Below the pieces are notes generated by a model. That model searched no databases, was not told where the DNA came from, and saw only the letters and a program-made list of their open reading frames with translations. A DNA stretch of 7,062 nt from Anaerolineae bacterium (GTDB lineage: Bacteria; Chloroflexota; Anaerolineae; B4-G1; SLSP01): contig JAFGSL010000710.1 of assembly GCA_016934645.1 (NCBI GenBank), forward strand, positions 1 to 7,062, in the 5' to 3' direction. Below, in pieces: positions 1 to 5,672 of this stretch; position 1 is the stretch's first letter; each line of letters starts with the position of its first letter. Made by a program: the position numbers and the translations under genes.

Positions 1-1
1 C

Positions 2-1183
2 GCTACTGTCACCGATGCTGCTTTGTCGGGACAACTCGATGGTCTGGAGCATAAACCTCATCTGATGTTTCTGGCAGTATGTAATAGTGTTGCCCGTGTT
101 ACCGGGGAGCATCCTTTTGTTGCTCTTGGCCCACGTCTCGTGCAAATTGGCATTCCGGCCGTCATCGCTATGCAAGACGAGATTCTGATTGACGCAGCCC
201 AACAACTGACGGCGGAGTTCTACCCCTTTTTGATGGAGCACGGTTTTGTCGATAAGGCGTTGAACCAAGCGCGTAATGTGTTGACTAGCGGCGATAACTG
301 GAGTGTGCCGGTGTTGTTTATGCGGCTACGAGAGGGGCGCTTGTTACCACAATCTGCTTTGCTATCAACGGCCAATTTGCCGCGTTTACCGCACGACGTT
401 GCAGTGCGCCGAGTGAGCACTGTGAGGGCGGCGCCGGCCTCGCTTCCGCCGAACCCCTTCACAGACATGTTGGTGATCCGCGATGCCTCGCGCTTCATCG
501 GGCGCGATGCCGAACTGCGTCGTGTGCGGTCGCTGCTGCGCAGCGGCTCCGTGACGCTGGTCGGCGAACCGAAGATCGGCAAAAGCTCGTTGATGGCGCG
601 GCTGGCGGACCTTTGGAAGACGGTGAACGGCGGGCGCGTGTTCGGGCCGTTGGATTGCCAGGGCGTGTGGGATCGCGCTGACTTTTTCGCAGAGTTGGCG
701 AAGCTCATTGGATTACCGGTCACGGATGACCGCCGCGCGCTTCGTGATGCGCTGCGCATTACTTCTGGCTTGCTGCTGATCGACGAGATGGATTGCGCGC
801 CAGGATGGGGATTGACGGACAACGACTTTGCGTTATTCCGCGCGGTCTGTAGCCATAACCCAGGCTTTAGGCTTCTCGTTGTTTCACGTACGCCGCTCAA
901 AACGCTTTTCCCGGATGCGCGACGCGGCTCGCCGGCCTACAACTTCCTGTTGCCCTACACCCTTGGTGAGTTAAGCGATGTCGACGCTCGCACTTTGCTC
1001 GCCCATCCCTGGGACACTACAGCGCCTACCTTCGACGCGGCAACCGTCGATGCACTGCTCGCGCTAGCCGGAACGCACCCGTTCAAGCTGCAACGCGCTG
1101 CGCATCACCGCTACGAGGCGCTGCGCGATCCAAAATACGATTGGCAGACGGCGTACCGGGACGAAATCGTGCAGTTGTTGTAA
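2..1183 (+). CDS. CHAT peptidase-P-loop (STAND-like) NTPase fusion, 5' end cut by window edge
   Basis: The frame is open from the first complete codon at base 2 to TAA at 1181, so the true start lies left of the window. The TTG at 23 sits inside the CHAT domain and is not a credible start. The visible N-terminal part (about bases 2-340) is the end of a CHAT (caspase-like) domain. It has FLAVCNS, whose Cys (bases 80-82) is the expected catalytic Cys, then GIPAVIAMQ, FYPFLMEHG, ALNQAR and W..PVLFMR. The catalytic His would be off the edge. A short proline/alanine-rich linker (about 415-460) leads to a P-loop NTPase: FIGRDAEL, Walker A GEPKIGKSS (563-589), Walker B LLLIDEMD (770-793), a LLVVSRT strand, and a C-terminal helical part with GTHPFKLQRA. 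CHAT domains are Cys peptidases, and fusions to STAND-like NTPases are thought to be nucleotide-switched effectors. A defence or cell-death role is inferred. GC rises sharply at the domain boundary. Family call strong, role uncertain. Confidence 0.85.
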   Translation, partial: ATVTDAALSGQLDGLEHKPHLMFLAVCNSVARVTGEHPFVALGPRLVQIGIPAVIAMQDEILIDAAQQLTAEFYPFLMEHGFVDKALNQARNVLTSGDNWSVPVLFMRLREGRLLPQSALLSTANLPRLPHDVAVRRVSTVRAAPASLPPNPFTDMLVIRDASRFIGRDAELRRVRSLLRSGSVTLVGEPKIGKSSLMARLADLWKTVNGGRVFGPLDCQGVWDRADFFAELAKLIGLPVTDDRRALRDALRITSGLLLIDEMDCAPGWGLTDNDFALFRAVCSHNPGFRLLVVSRTPLKTLFPDARRGSPAYNFLLPYTLGELSDVDARTLLAHPWDTTAPTFDAATVDALLALAGTHPFKLQRAAHHRYEALRDPKYDWQTAYRDEIVQLL

Positions 1184-1196
1184 TTCGCAGATTTGC

Positions 1197-1218
1197 TGAT
1201 TTTGTGATTTTGTGATTG
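1197..1218. repeat. 8-bp tandem repeat upstream of vapB
   Basis: The unit TGATTTTG occurs twice back to back (1197-1204, 1205-1212), followed by a partial copy TGATTG. It fills most of the 56-bp gap between the CHAT-NTPase stop and the antitoxin start, where a VapBC operator or promoter would be expected. I see no convincing -35/-10 pair and no clear inverted repeat, so any regulatory role is a guess. It may be simple slippage sequence. Confidence 0.6.
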
Positions 1219-1227
1219 AATGGTAGT

Positions 1228-1233
1228 AGGAGG
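1228..1233 (+). promoter_or_regulatory. Shine-Dalgarno site of vapB
   Basis: A perfect AGGAGG lies 6 bases before the ATG at 1240. It decides the start of the antitoxin gene against an in-frame TTG at 1216, which precedes this site and has no such signal. It is the strongest ribosome binding site on the + strand of the window, suggesting the antitoxin is translated more efficiently than the coupled toxin. Confidence 0.85.
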
Positions 1234-1239
1234 TACATT

Positions 1240-1479
1240 ATGACGACGACCGTTGATCTGACTCGAGTTTTTGGATTGGCGAAGCAGCTTTCTGCGACCG
1301 ACAAAGTGCGCCTCATTGAGCTTCTCGCTCCACAGATTCGAAGCGATTTAGCACGTCCGGCACGCCGGCGTTCGTTGCTTGGACTCTGCGCCGATTTAGG
1401 GCCGGCGCCGTCGGCTGAGGTCATTGATGCTGCCCGCCGTGAAGCCTGGGGTGGATTCCCACGGGAGGATATTGGATGA
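1240..1479 (+). CDS. VapB-like antitoxin of a type II toxin-antitoxin pair
   Basis: This is a 79-residue protein starting at the ATG served by the AGGAGG at 1228. The N-terminal half is helical (LAKQLSATDKVRLIELLAPQI), like short antitoxins of the form 'L...DK..LIE.L'. The C-terminal half, RRRSLLGLCADLGPAPSAE then IDAARREAWGGFPREDIG, is the kind of extended tail that antitoxins wrap around PIN toxins. It overlaps the next gene by 4 bases (ATGA, 1476-1479), the standard antitoxin-first, translationally coupled TA arrangement. By family knowledge it would neutralise the VapC-like RNase and possibly autorepress the operon. No classical AbrB or RHH DNA-binding fold is obvious by eye, so the exact antitoxin subfamily is unassigned. 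Its role as antitoxin rests on size, context and tail motif. Confidence 0.8.
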   Translation: MTTTVDLTRVFGLAKQLSATDKVRLIELLAPQIRSDLARPARRRSLLGLCADLGPAPSAEVIDAARREAWGGFPREDIG

Positions 1480-1877
1480 TTCGCGCAGTCGCCGACACCC
1501 ATGCTGTGATTTGGTATCTTTTCAATGATCCTCGACTTTCAAAAACTGCGCGAGTCGCCATAGAGGAAGCTGCTGCTGCCGGTGATATGGTTGCGTTTTC
1601 GTCTATTACATTGGCTGAAATCGTTTACCTGGCAGAACGCGGGCGCATCCATAAAGAAACACTGTCTCGGCTACTGCAAGCAATGGATGTCGCGGATGCT
1701 GTTTTGATAGAGATTCCTTTCGATCGTAGTATCGCACAGGCCATGCTTGAAATCCCTCGCCTGGAAGTGCCGGATTTACCTGATCGCATCATTGCTGCAA
1801 CCGCCATCAGCCTTGATGTGCCGGTAATCAGTCGGGATGGCGCTATTCAAGCATCACGGCTGAGGACGGTTTGGTAG
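1476..1877 (+). CDS. vapC: VapC-like PIN-domain ribonuclease toxin
   Basis: This 133-residue protein is a complete PIN domain of the usual VapC length. The acidic metal-binding residues are visible in order: Asp7 (VADTHAVIW), Glu48 (ITLAEIVYL), Asp103 (PDLPDRIIAATA) and Asp121 (VISRDGAIQ). It ends in RLRTVW, typical of this subgroup. VapC toxins are Mg2+-dependent endoribonucleases that cut tRNA or rRNA and arrest growth when the antitoxin is lost. The start overlaps the antitoxin stop (ATGA), so translation is coupled. Its stop TAG (1875-1877) is separated by a single base from the ATG of the following membrane NTPase gene, which implies a shared transcript. Local GC is in the mid-40s percent, lower than the NTPase half of the upstream gene and most of the downstream metabolic genes, as expected for a mobile TA pair. 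All catalytic residues appear intact. Confidence 0.9.
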   Translation: MIRAVADTHAVIWYLFNDPRLSKTARVAIEEAAAAGDMVAFSSITLAEIVYLAERGRIHKETLSRLLQAMDVADAVLIEIPFDRSIAQAMLEIPRLEVPDLPDRIIAATAISLDVPVISRDGAIQASRLRTVW

Positions 1878-1878
1878 T

Positions 1879-4572
1879 ATGGCCGCAACTCATAACCCGC
1901 AACCTACAACCCATAACCCCTCTCCCGTCCCCCGCCTGGATTTAGCCCCCAAGCGCAAAAAGCCTCTCTCTCTGTGGAACCCGCTGGATTACCTGACCTT
2001 GCTCTACTGGGCCTTTTTCTTCCCGCAGGCGATCCGGTGGTATGTGGAGACGTTTGGGCTGCCGGAGTACCGAAGGAAAGCTCGTACTGAAGTGTGGAAT
2101 ATACAGCGCCCTGATTCATTGCGGGAGAAATTGGTTATTCAAGCGTTACTGACCCTATTAGTGTTCACATTGGGTACTGTATTAGGCTTGCAGACAATTG
2201 GCATCTCTATTAATTGGACTGGCGTGGCGATCGGGGCAGGAATTGGTGTGCTGTATGGTCTGTTAGTGATTCTTAACGAGGTCGGTGTAGCGGGCGGTGT
2301 AGCCTTTGCCATAATGGCTGGATTATTAAGCGGTGTGACGGGTGGCGTGACGTTTAGTTTTGAGGATAACGGCCCCATCGTGGTATCCGGCATCTTGTTG
2401 ATCATCTTTCTGGCGTTTGGCGTTGGGAATGGTGCGGTAATCGGTGTTGCGAGCGGTGTAGCATTTGGTATTATAGTCAATACCACAGGTGCTGGGCTTT
2501 ATGGTGCGATACCAGCTCTTGGAGGGCTTATTACGTTTAGCGTAATGGGTTGGATAGTACTCCTTCGTCTGTTGGAGTGGCTTTTGGCATGGCCGTTGAT
2601 GCGGTTACGCGACTCGCCATTTCCTGGGACACAGATGGCTTGGTTGCCAATCCCTGGGTATCAACGTAAGATTGAGAGATGGTTAGAAAATGATTGGGGT
2701 GTGGGCGTCTGCAACATCAATCAACTATTGGCCTACACAATGCAATTTATCCCTGTTGTCGGTGCAATTAACGTGGTGTTGGCAAACTCGTCCCGGAATT
2801 TACTGCTGCCTAGAGTCAGTCTTCTGGCGGAGAAACCTTTTGATTGGAAATTGTTACGATCTGGCTCAATTAAACAGCACTACGAACTTTTTGGTAATAT
2901 TTTTGGAGGTATTTTCTCTTTCGGCAAAAGCTGGGACAGTGAAGGATATTCTTCCGCTGATCTCCGTCTGGATACTCACGCCCGCGCTGCCTGCGCCGGG
3001 TTCTGGTACTGGCATAAAAAAGAGGCCCCCAAGGCCGCGGACGCCTTCGCTGTTGTTAAAGACATCCCCCACGGCCTGGAAATCTACGGCATTGCCCAGG
3101 CCATCGTTGCTGGGCAAAAGGCCACCGCGTTGCCGGATTTAGCCGTGTGGGACGGCGTCGGTCGGAATGTCATTCCGACCGACGGTGAACTTCGCCCCGG
3201 CACATTGCGCGCCCTGCGCGTCCTAAGCGAAGTCGCCGCCGAAGCGCGGACGGCGCATCACGCAGTTGCGCCGCTCAATCGCGCTGCTGCTATCGGGCGC
3301 GCCAACGCCGCGCTCACCAACTTGCTGGAAACCGGCGCGGACTTTTGCCCGGAGCCGGAATGGCCACTGATTGAAGAGATTGCCAAAAAGTGGCGCGACA
3401 TCGTCAGTAAGGCCGGCGGTGTCATCGGCGAGGAGGTGCTGCGCCAGCCTGTGCTTAACCCTTACGAAGGCTACTCCGGTTTGCCGGTCACGGGACACAC
3501 GTTCGTTGGACGCAGAGCCATTATGAGCCAGATCGAACGCCATTGGGCCAATCCCGGCGCGATGCCGCCACTTATTCTCTACGGGCATCGGCGCATGGGT
3601 AAAAGCTCCATTTTACGCAATCTCGACAAAGGATTGCCTCGCAATACACTCCTCGTTTATCTGGATATGCAGGGCTGCGCTACTCTGATTAACCATACCG
3701 GCGATTTGTTGCGAGAGTTCGCGAAAGAGATTTGTGAAAAATGCGTCCCAGTTTTTCCAGAAGCAGTGTTGGAAGTGTCTCCCTCAGACTATACTGATGT
3801 TGGGACGGCGCGTTTTGCGCTCAACGCACTTTTGGCGCGACTGAATCAGTACATCGGCGACCGCCGTGTCGTTCTCGCCGTTGATGAATTCGAAACCATC
3901 CAGGATAAAATTGACGAAGGCCACATTGACCAGGACGTGCTGAAATACCTGCGCTCGCGCATCCAGGAATATCACTGGCTGGCGCTCATCTTCGCCGGGC
4001 TGCACCAATTGGACGAGTTGGGGCGCGATTACAAGTCTGTCTTCTATGGGCAGGCGGAGCACATCCGTGTGAGTTACCTCAGCGAAGCGGACGCGATCGA
4101 CCTCATCGCCCGTCCACATCCGGATTTCGCGCTCGAATACGCACCAGAGTTACGCGCCGAACTGTACCGGCTCACCTATGGGCAGCCGTACTTGTTGCAA
4201 CGTCTTTGTTGGGAACTTGTAGAGCGGTGGAACGAGCGGTTTTTGCGCGAAGGTAAATCCACACCCCGAGAGTTGGTGCTGGATGCGTTGCCACCAATTC
4301 TAACGCCGGACTTCTACCACGCGGCAGGCTATTACTTTGATGGATTGTGGCATAAAAACCTTACAGAAGATGAGCGTGCTGTGCTGCGCGTGATGGCTGA
4401 ACGCGAAACGCCGTGGGTGCGGGAGGAACTCGTCGATGTGTTCCCCAATACTGATCTGGACGCCGTTTTCGCGTTGCTCAAGCGGCACGACGTTGTGCTT
4501 GAGGACGAGATCGGCGTGCGCTTCGCCAGTGAACTCCTGCGGCGGTGGATTGTGCGATTCTCAACGGATTGA
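1879..4572 (+). CDS. Multi-pass membrane protein with STAND-like P-loop NTPase and C-terminal winged-helix-like region
   Basis: This is an 897-residue protein. Residues 1-35 are polar, with a THNP repeat and a basic patch (KRKK). Residues 36-50 are hydrophobic. About six or seven glycine-rich membrane segments lie between 85 and 235, with another at about 284-302. Residues 355-520 look soluble and helical. A linker (NPYEGYSGLPV) leads to the NTPase: FVGRRAIM (542-549), Walker A GHRRMGKSS (569-577), LDMQGC, Walker B VVLAVDEFE (664-672), LALIFAGLHQ and GQPYLLQRL. Residues 825-897 resemble a winged helix (LTEDERAVLRVMAE, then LKRHDVVLEDEIGVRFASELLRRWI). This combination suits a STAND-type switch that acts at the membrane. 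No adjacent domain reveals the trigger. The start ATG is one base after the vapC stop with only a weak GAGG far upstream (1862), so translation is probably coupled. An alternative start is not evident. GC is patchy: about 40% in the membrane part, near 67% at 3240-3360. Exact family not identified. Confidence 0.8.
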   Translation: MAATHNPQPTTHNPSPVPRLDLAPKRKKPLSLWNPLDYLTLLYWAFFFPQAIRWYVETFGLPEYRRKARTEVWNIQRPDSLREKLVIQALLTLLVFTLGTVLGLQTIGISINWTGVAIGAGIGVLYGLLVILNEVGVAGGVAFAIMAGLLSGVTGGVTFSFEDNGPIVVSGILLIIFLAFGVGNGAVIGVASGVAFGIIVNTTGAGLYGAIPALGGLITFSVMGWIVLLRLLEWLLAWPLMRLRDSPFPGTQMAWLPIPGYQRKIERWLENDWGVGVCNINQLLAYTMQFIPVVGAINVVLANSSRNLLLPRVSLLAEKPFDWKLLRSGSIKQHYELFGNIFGGIFSFGKSWDSEGYSSADLRLDTHARAACAGFWYWHKKEAPKAADAFAVVKDIPHGLEIYGIAQAIVAGQKATALPDLAVWDGVGRNVIPTDGELRPGTLRALRVLSEVAAEARTAHHAVAPLNRAAAIGRANAALTNLLETGADFCPEPEWPLIEEIAKKWRDIVSKAGGVIGEEVLRQPVLNPYEGYSGLPVTGHTFVGRRAIMSQIERHWANPGAMPPLILYGHRRMGKSSILRNLDKGLPRNTLLVYLDMQGCATLINHTGDLLREFAKEICEKCVPVFPEAVLEVSPSDYTDVGTARFALNALLARLNQYIGDRRVVLAVDEFETIQDKIDEGHIDQDVLKYLRSRIQEYHWLALIFAGLHQLDELGRDYKSVFYGQAEHIRVSYLSEADAIDLIARPHPDFALEYAPELRAELYRLTYGQPYLLQRLCWELVERWNERFLREGKSTPRELVLDALPPILTPDFYHAAGYYFDGLWHKNLTEDERAVLRVMAERETPWVREELVDVFPNTDLDAVFALLKRHDVVLEDEIGVRFASELLRRWIVRFSTD
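1886..1919. repeat. Imperfect 13-bp direct repeat in the 5' end of the membrane NTPase gene
   Basis: CAACTCATAACCC (1886-1898) and CAACCCATAACCC (1907-1919) match at 12 of 13 positions with a 21-bp period. That equals seven codons, so the encoded peptide repeats THNP at residues 4-7 and 11-14. The stretch between them is also built of AACC-type units. It looks like low-complexity intergenic sequence that has been captured as the first codons of the gene. Confidence 0.65.
3156..3184. repeat. Perfect 14-bp-arm palindrome inside coding sequence
   Basis: CGTCGGTCGGAATG (3156-3169), one base T (3170), then its exact reverse complement CATTCCGACCGACG (3171-3184). It lies in frame within the membrane NTPase gene and encodes roughly DGVGRNVIPTDG at residues 425-436, in the soluble region between the membrane part and the NTPase. 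In RNA the innermost G and C would join T in a 3-base loop closed by a 13-bp stem. It may be a palindromic repeat element that inserted in frame. Confidence 0.85.
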
Positions 4573-4624
4573 ACAGATCAAACGGGAAACTCTAATTAGT
4601 TCGGTAATGTGATAACGCGATTTT

Positions 4625-4640
4625 ACCGACTGAAGTCGGT
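4625..4640. terminator. Hairpin 1 of the convergent region; possible leftward terminator
   Basis: ACCGACT-GA-AGTCGGT is a perfect dyad (6-bp stem with a TGAA loop). On the - strand it is followed by TAAAATCG rather than a U-run, and on the + strand by GTATAC, so it is not a classical intrinsic terminator alone. It may act together with the next hairpin or be a REP-like element. Confidence 0.45.
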
Positions 4641-4655
4641 GTATACGTGTACACG

Positions 4656-4673
4656 CCGGCTTTAGCCGGTTTT
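4656..4673 (+). terminator. Hairpin 2, likely terminator of the NTPase operon
   Basis: CCGGC-TTTA-GCCGG followed directly by TTTT (4670-4673) has the form of a short intrinsic terminator for the rightward genes. It starts 83 bases after the NTPase stop codon. The T-run is short, so strength is uncertain. Confidence 0.5.
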
Positions 4674-4675
4674 CC

Positions 4676-4695
4676 CCGGCGCTTGCGAGCACCGG
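4676..4695 (-). terminator. Hairpin 3, imperfect, possibly serving the leftward genes
   Basis: CCGG-C-GCT, loop TGCG, then AGC-A-CCGG pairs except for one C/A mismatch. On the - strand it is the first hairpin met after the split-barrel gene stop (4725). It is followed there by GGAAAACCGG and not by a U-run, so termination is only a possibility. Confidence 0.35.
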
Positions 4696-4724
4696 ATTAT
4701 TTTCTTAACTTTCATCATGGCCTG

Positions 4725-5573
4725 TTAGAACACCCGCACCGGCTCTAGCGGCACAGCCGGATAAATCTGCTCCGGCTTGGGCGGCATGGGATTGTAGACC
4801 CAATCCACGGCGACTATGCCGCACGGGATACCCGCGATCCGCCGGATACCCCCGAACGTCCCGCGTAGCAGCACGTCCTCCATATCCAACGTCATCCCGA
4901 AGACTGCCATCGGAACACCTGCCGGGATGGCGCGCAGTTCGTCGCCGAAGACCCCGGCCGAGAAGGTCACCCGCTCCGTATCGAGCGCCTGTGCCTGGAT
5001 CGCCGGGATGATAACCGGATAACTGTCATCGCCGACGTAAGCGACGAACTTGAGGTTGTCGAGTTTGTTGAACAGGCGGCGCGTCCAAAGGTTGAGCACG
5101 GACGTTTGCGTCTTGCGCGCCAACGTCCGAGCGAGCATCGTTTGCACTGCGGCAAAAATCACCTGTCCCATCGGTAGGACTTGACGTCCCGTGTGCGCGA
5201 CCAAATCCATATAGTACACCGTGTGGATGCCGAAGTAGGCGTTGTAGCGGAACATCGGGATATTGTTGTAGGCGTCGTACTCCGGTCCCTGGCGTGCGGT
5301 GTGCGTGAAGGTGGCTTTCCCTCGCCATACCTCTTTGTTCAACGTCATCACCATAAAGCCTACCTGGGGATGGTGCCGGATAAACTGTTTGGACAGCCCC
5401 TCGGTAAACTGTCCCCACGTCAGTTGTGCCGGCGAACTGGCCCGCAACGTTGAAATCAGCGTGAGGTGCGGCAGTCCCGCGTCGTTGACCGTCGCCAGCA
5501 GCCCGATTTTCATCTCCGGCATGAACGCCGCGATGTCGGCTTCGGAAAGCGTCGTGTATGGTAAGTTTGTCAT
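4725..5573 (-). CDS. Pyridoxamine 5'-phosphate oxidase-like (FMN-binding split-barrel) family protein with two barrel repeats
   Basis: This 282-residue protein starts at the ATG (5571-5573) preceded by GGGAGG at only 3 bases, and stops at TAA 4725. Residues 20-91 have the split-barrel opening pattern (KIGLLATVNDAGLPHLTLIS, then a W.QFT.G...Q..RHHPQV segment, then VMTLNKEVWRGKATF), as in FMN-dependent pyridoxamine oxidase-like proteins, where the region binds flavin. A helical insert follows (about 98-170, with MFRYNAYFGIHTVYYMDL). Residues 174-241 repeat the barrel pattern (KFVAYVGDDSYPVIIPA, then VFGMTLDMEDVLLRGTF), suggesting an internal duplication. The usual family member is a single domain of 130-200 residues, so this is long. 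It lies 99 bp downstream of the glycyl radical enzyme gene on the same strand and is probably co-transcribed. The substrate and the cofactor (FMN, F420 or heme) cannot be told from sequence. A cytosolic protein; no signal peptide or membrane segment is seen. Confidence 0.75.
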   Translation of the reverse strand: MTNLPYTTLSEADIAAFMPEMKIGLLATVNDAGLPHLTLISTLRASSPAQLTWGQFTEGLSKQFIRHHPQVGFMVMTLNKEVWRGKATFTHTARQGPEYDAYNNIPMFRYNAYFGIHTVYYMDLVAHTGRQVLPMGQVIFAAVQTMLARTLARKTQTSVLNLWTRRLFNKLDNLKFVAYVGDDSYPVIIPAIQAQALDTERVTFSAGVFGDELRAIPAGVPMAVFGMTLDMEDVLLRGTFGGIRRIAGIPCGIVAVDWVYNPMPPKPEQIYPAVPLEPVRVF

Positions 5574-5576
5574 TGT

Positions 5577-5582
5577 CCTCCC
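5577..5582 (-). promoter_or_regulatory. Shine-Dalgarno site of the split-barrel gene
   Basis: Read on the - strand, this is GGGAGG followed by ACA and the ATG at 5573. The sequence match is strong but the spacing is shorter than usual. It abuts the base of the intercistronic hairpin (5586-5665), so folding of that hairpin could affect access to it. Confidence 0.7.
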
Positions 5583-5585
5583 GTT

Positions 5586-5665
5586 ATTTCACCACGAATC
5601 TACACGAATTTTCACGAATGGAGAGTAAAATTAGTGAGGATTCGTGAAGATTCGTGGTACGAAAT
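5586..5665. repeat. Intercistronic hairpin made of 10-bp-phased CACGAAT units
   Basis: CACGAAT occurs at 5593, 5603 and 5613, exactly 10 bp apart. Its complement ATTCGTG occurs at 5640 and 5650, again 10 bp apart. The arms 5591-5609 and 5640-5658 pair at 18 of 19 positions. Across a 2-base bulge the stem extends by 5 bp (5586-5590 with 5661-5665). The loop holds the third unit. It fills the gap between the glycyl radical enzyme stop and the split-barrel start. On the - strand no U-run follows the stem, so it is not a simple intrinsic terminator. Confidence 0.85.
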
Positions 5666-5672
5666 TTATGTC

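Larger units (their letters stand above)
4573..4724. other. Convergent intergenic region with serial hairpins
   Basis: This 152-bp gap separates two genes that converge, so no promoter for either is needed here. The first 50 bases are AT-rich and contain the 8-bp palindrome CTAATTAG (4592-4599). TCGGTAA (4601-4607) could pair with TTACCGA (4623-4629), competing with the first hairpin. Three hairpins follow, listed separately. I see no open reading frame with coding character here. Confidence 0.7.

Noticed and set aside
23..25. TTG as the start of the CHAT-NTPase gene
   Set aside because: The frame is open to the left edge and this codon lies inside the CHAT domain, so the gene is 5'-truncated by the window.
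220..900. 226-codon open frame on the - strand opposite the CHAT-NTPase
   Set aside because: Its product is low-complexity Ser/Arg-rich and matches no family. It is the antisense shadow of a clearly coding gene.
1216..1239. TTG at 1216 as start of the antitoxin
   Set aside because: A perfect AGGAGG at 1228 with 6-base spacing points to the ATG at 1240. The extra eight residues would come from the ribosome binding site itself.
1184..1239. A sigma70 promoter for vapBC
   Set aside because: TTG-containing hexamers exist but no pairing with a convincing -10 at proper spacing was found.
2690..3142. 150-codon + strand open frame inside the membrane NTPase gene
   Set aside because: It overlaps the larger frame, which has continuous domain logic across this stretch. 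The peptide shows no recognisable motif.
5591..5658. Possible CRISPR repeat or intrinsic terminator in the CACGAAT array
   Set aside because: The units are 7 bp with 3-bp gaps and change orientation, unlike CRISPR. On the transcribed (-) strand no U-run follows the stem, unlike an intrinsic terminator.
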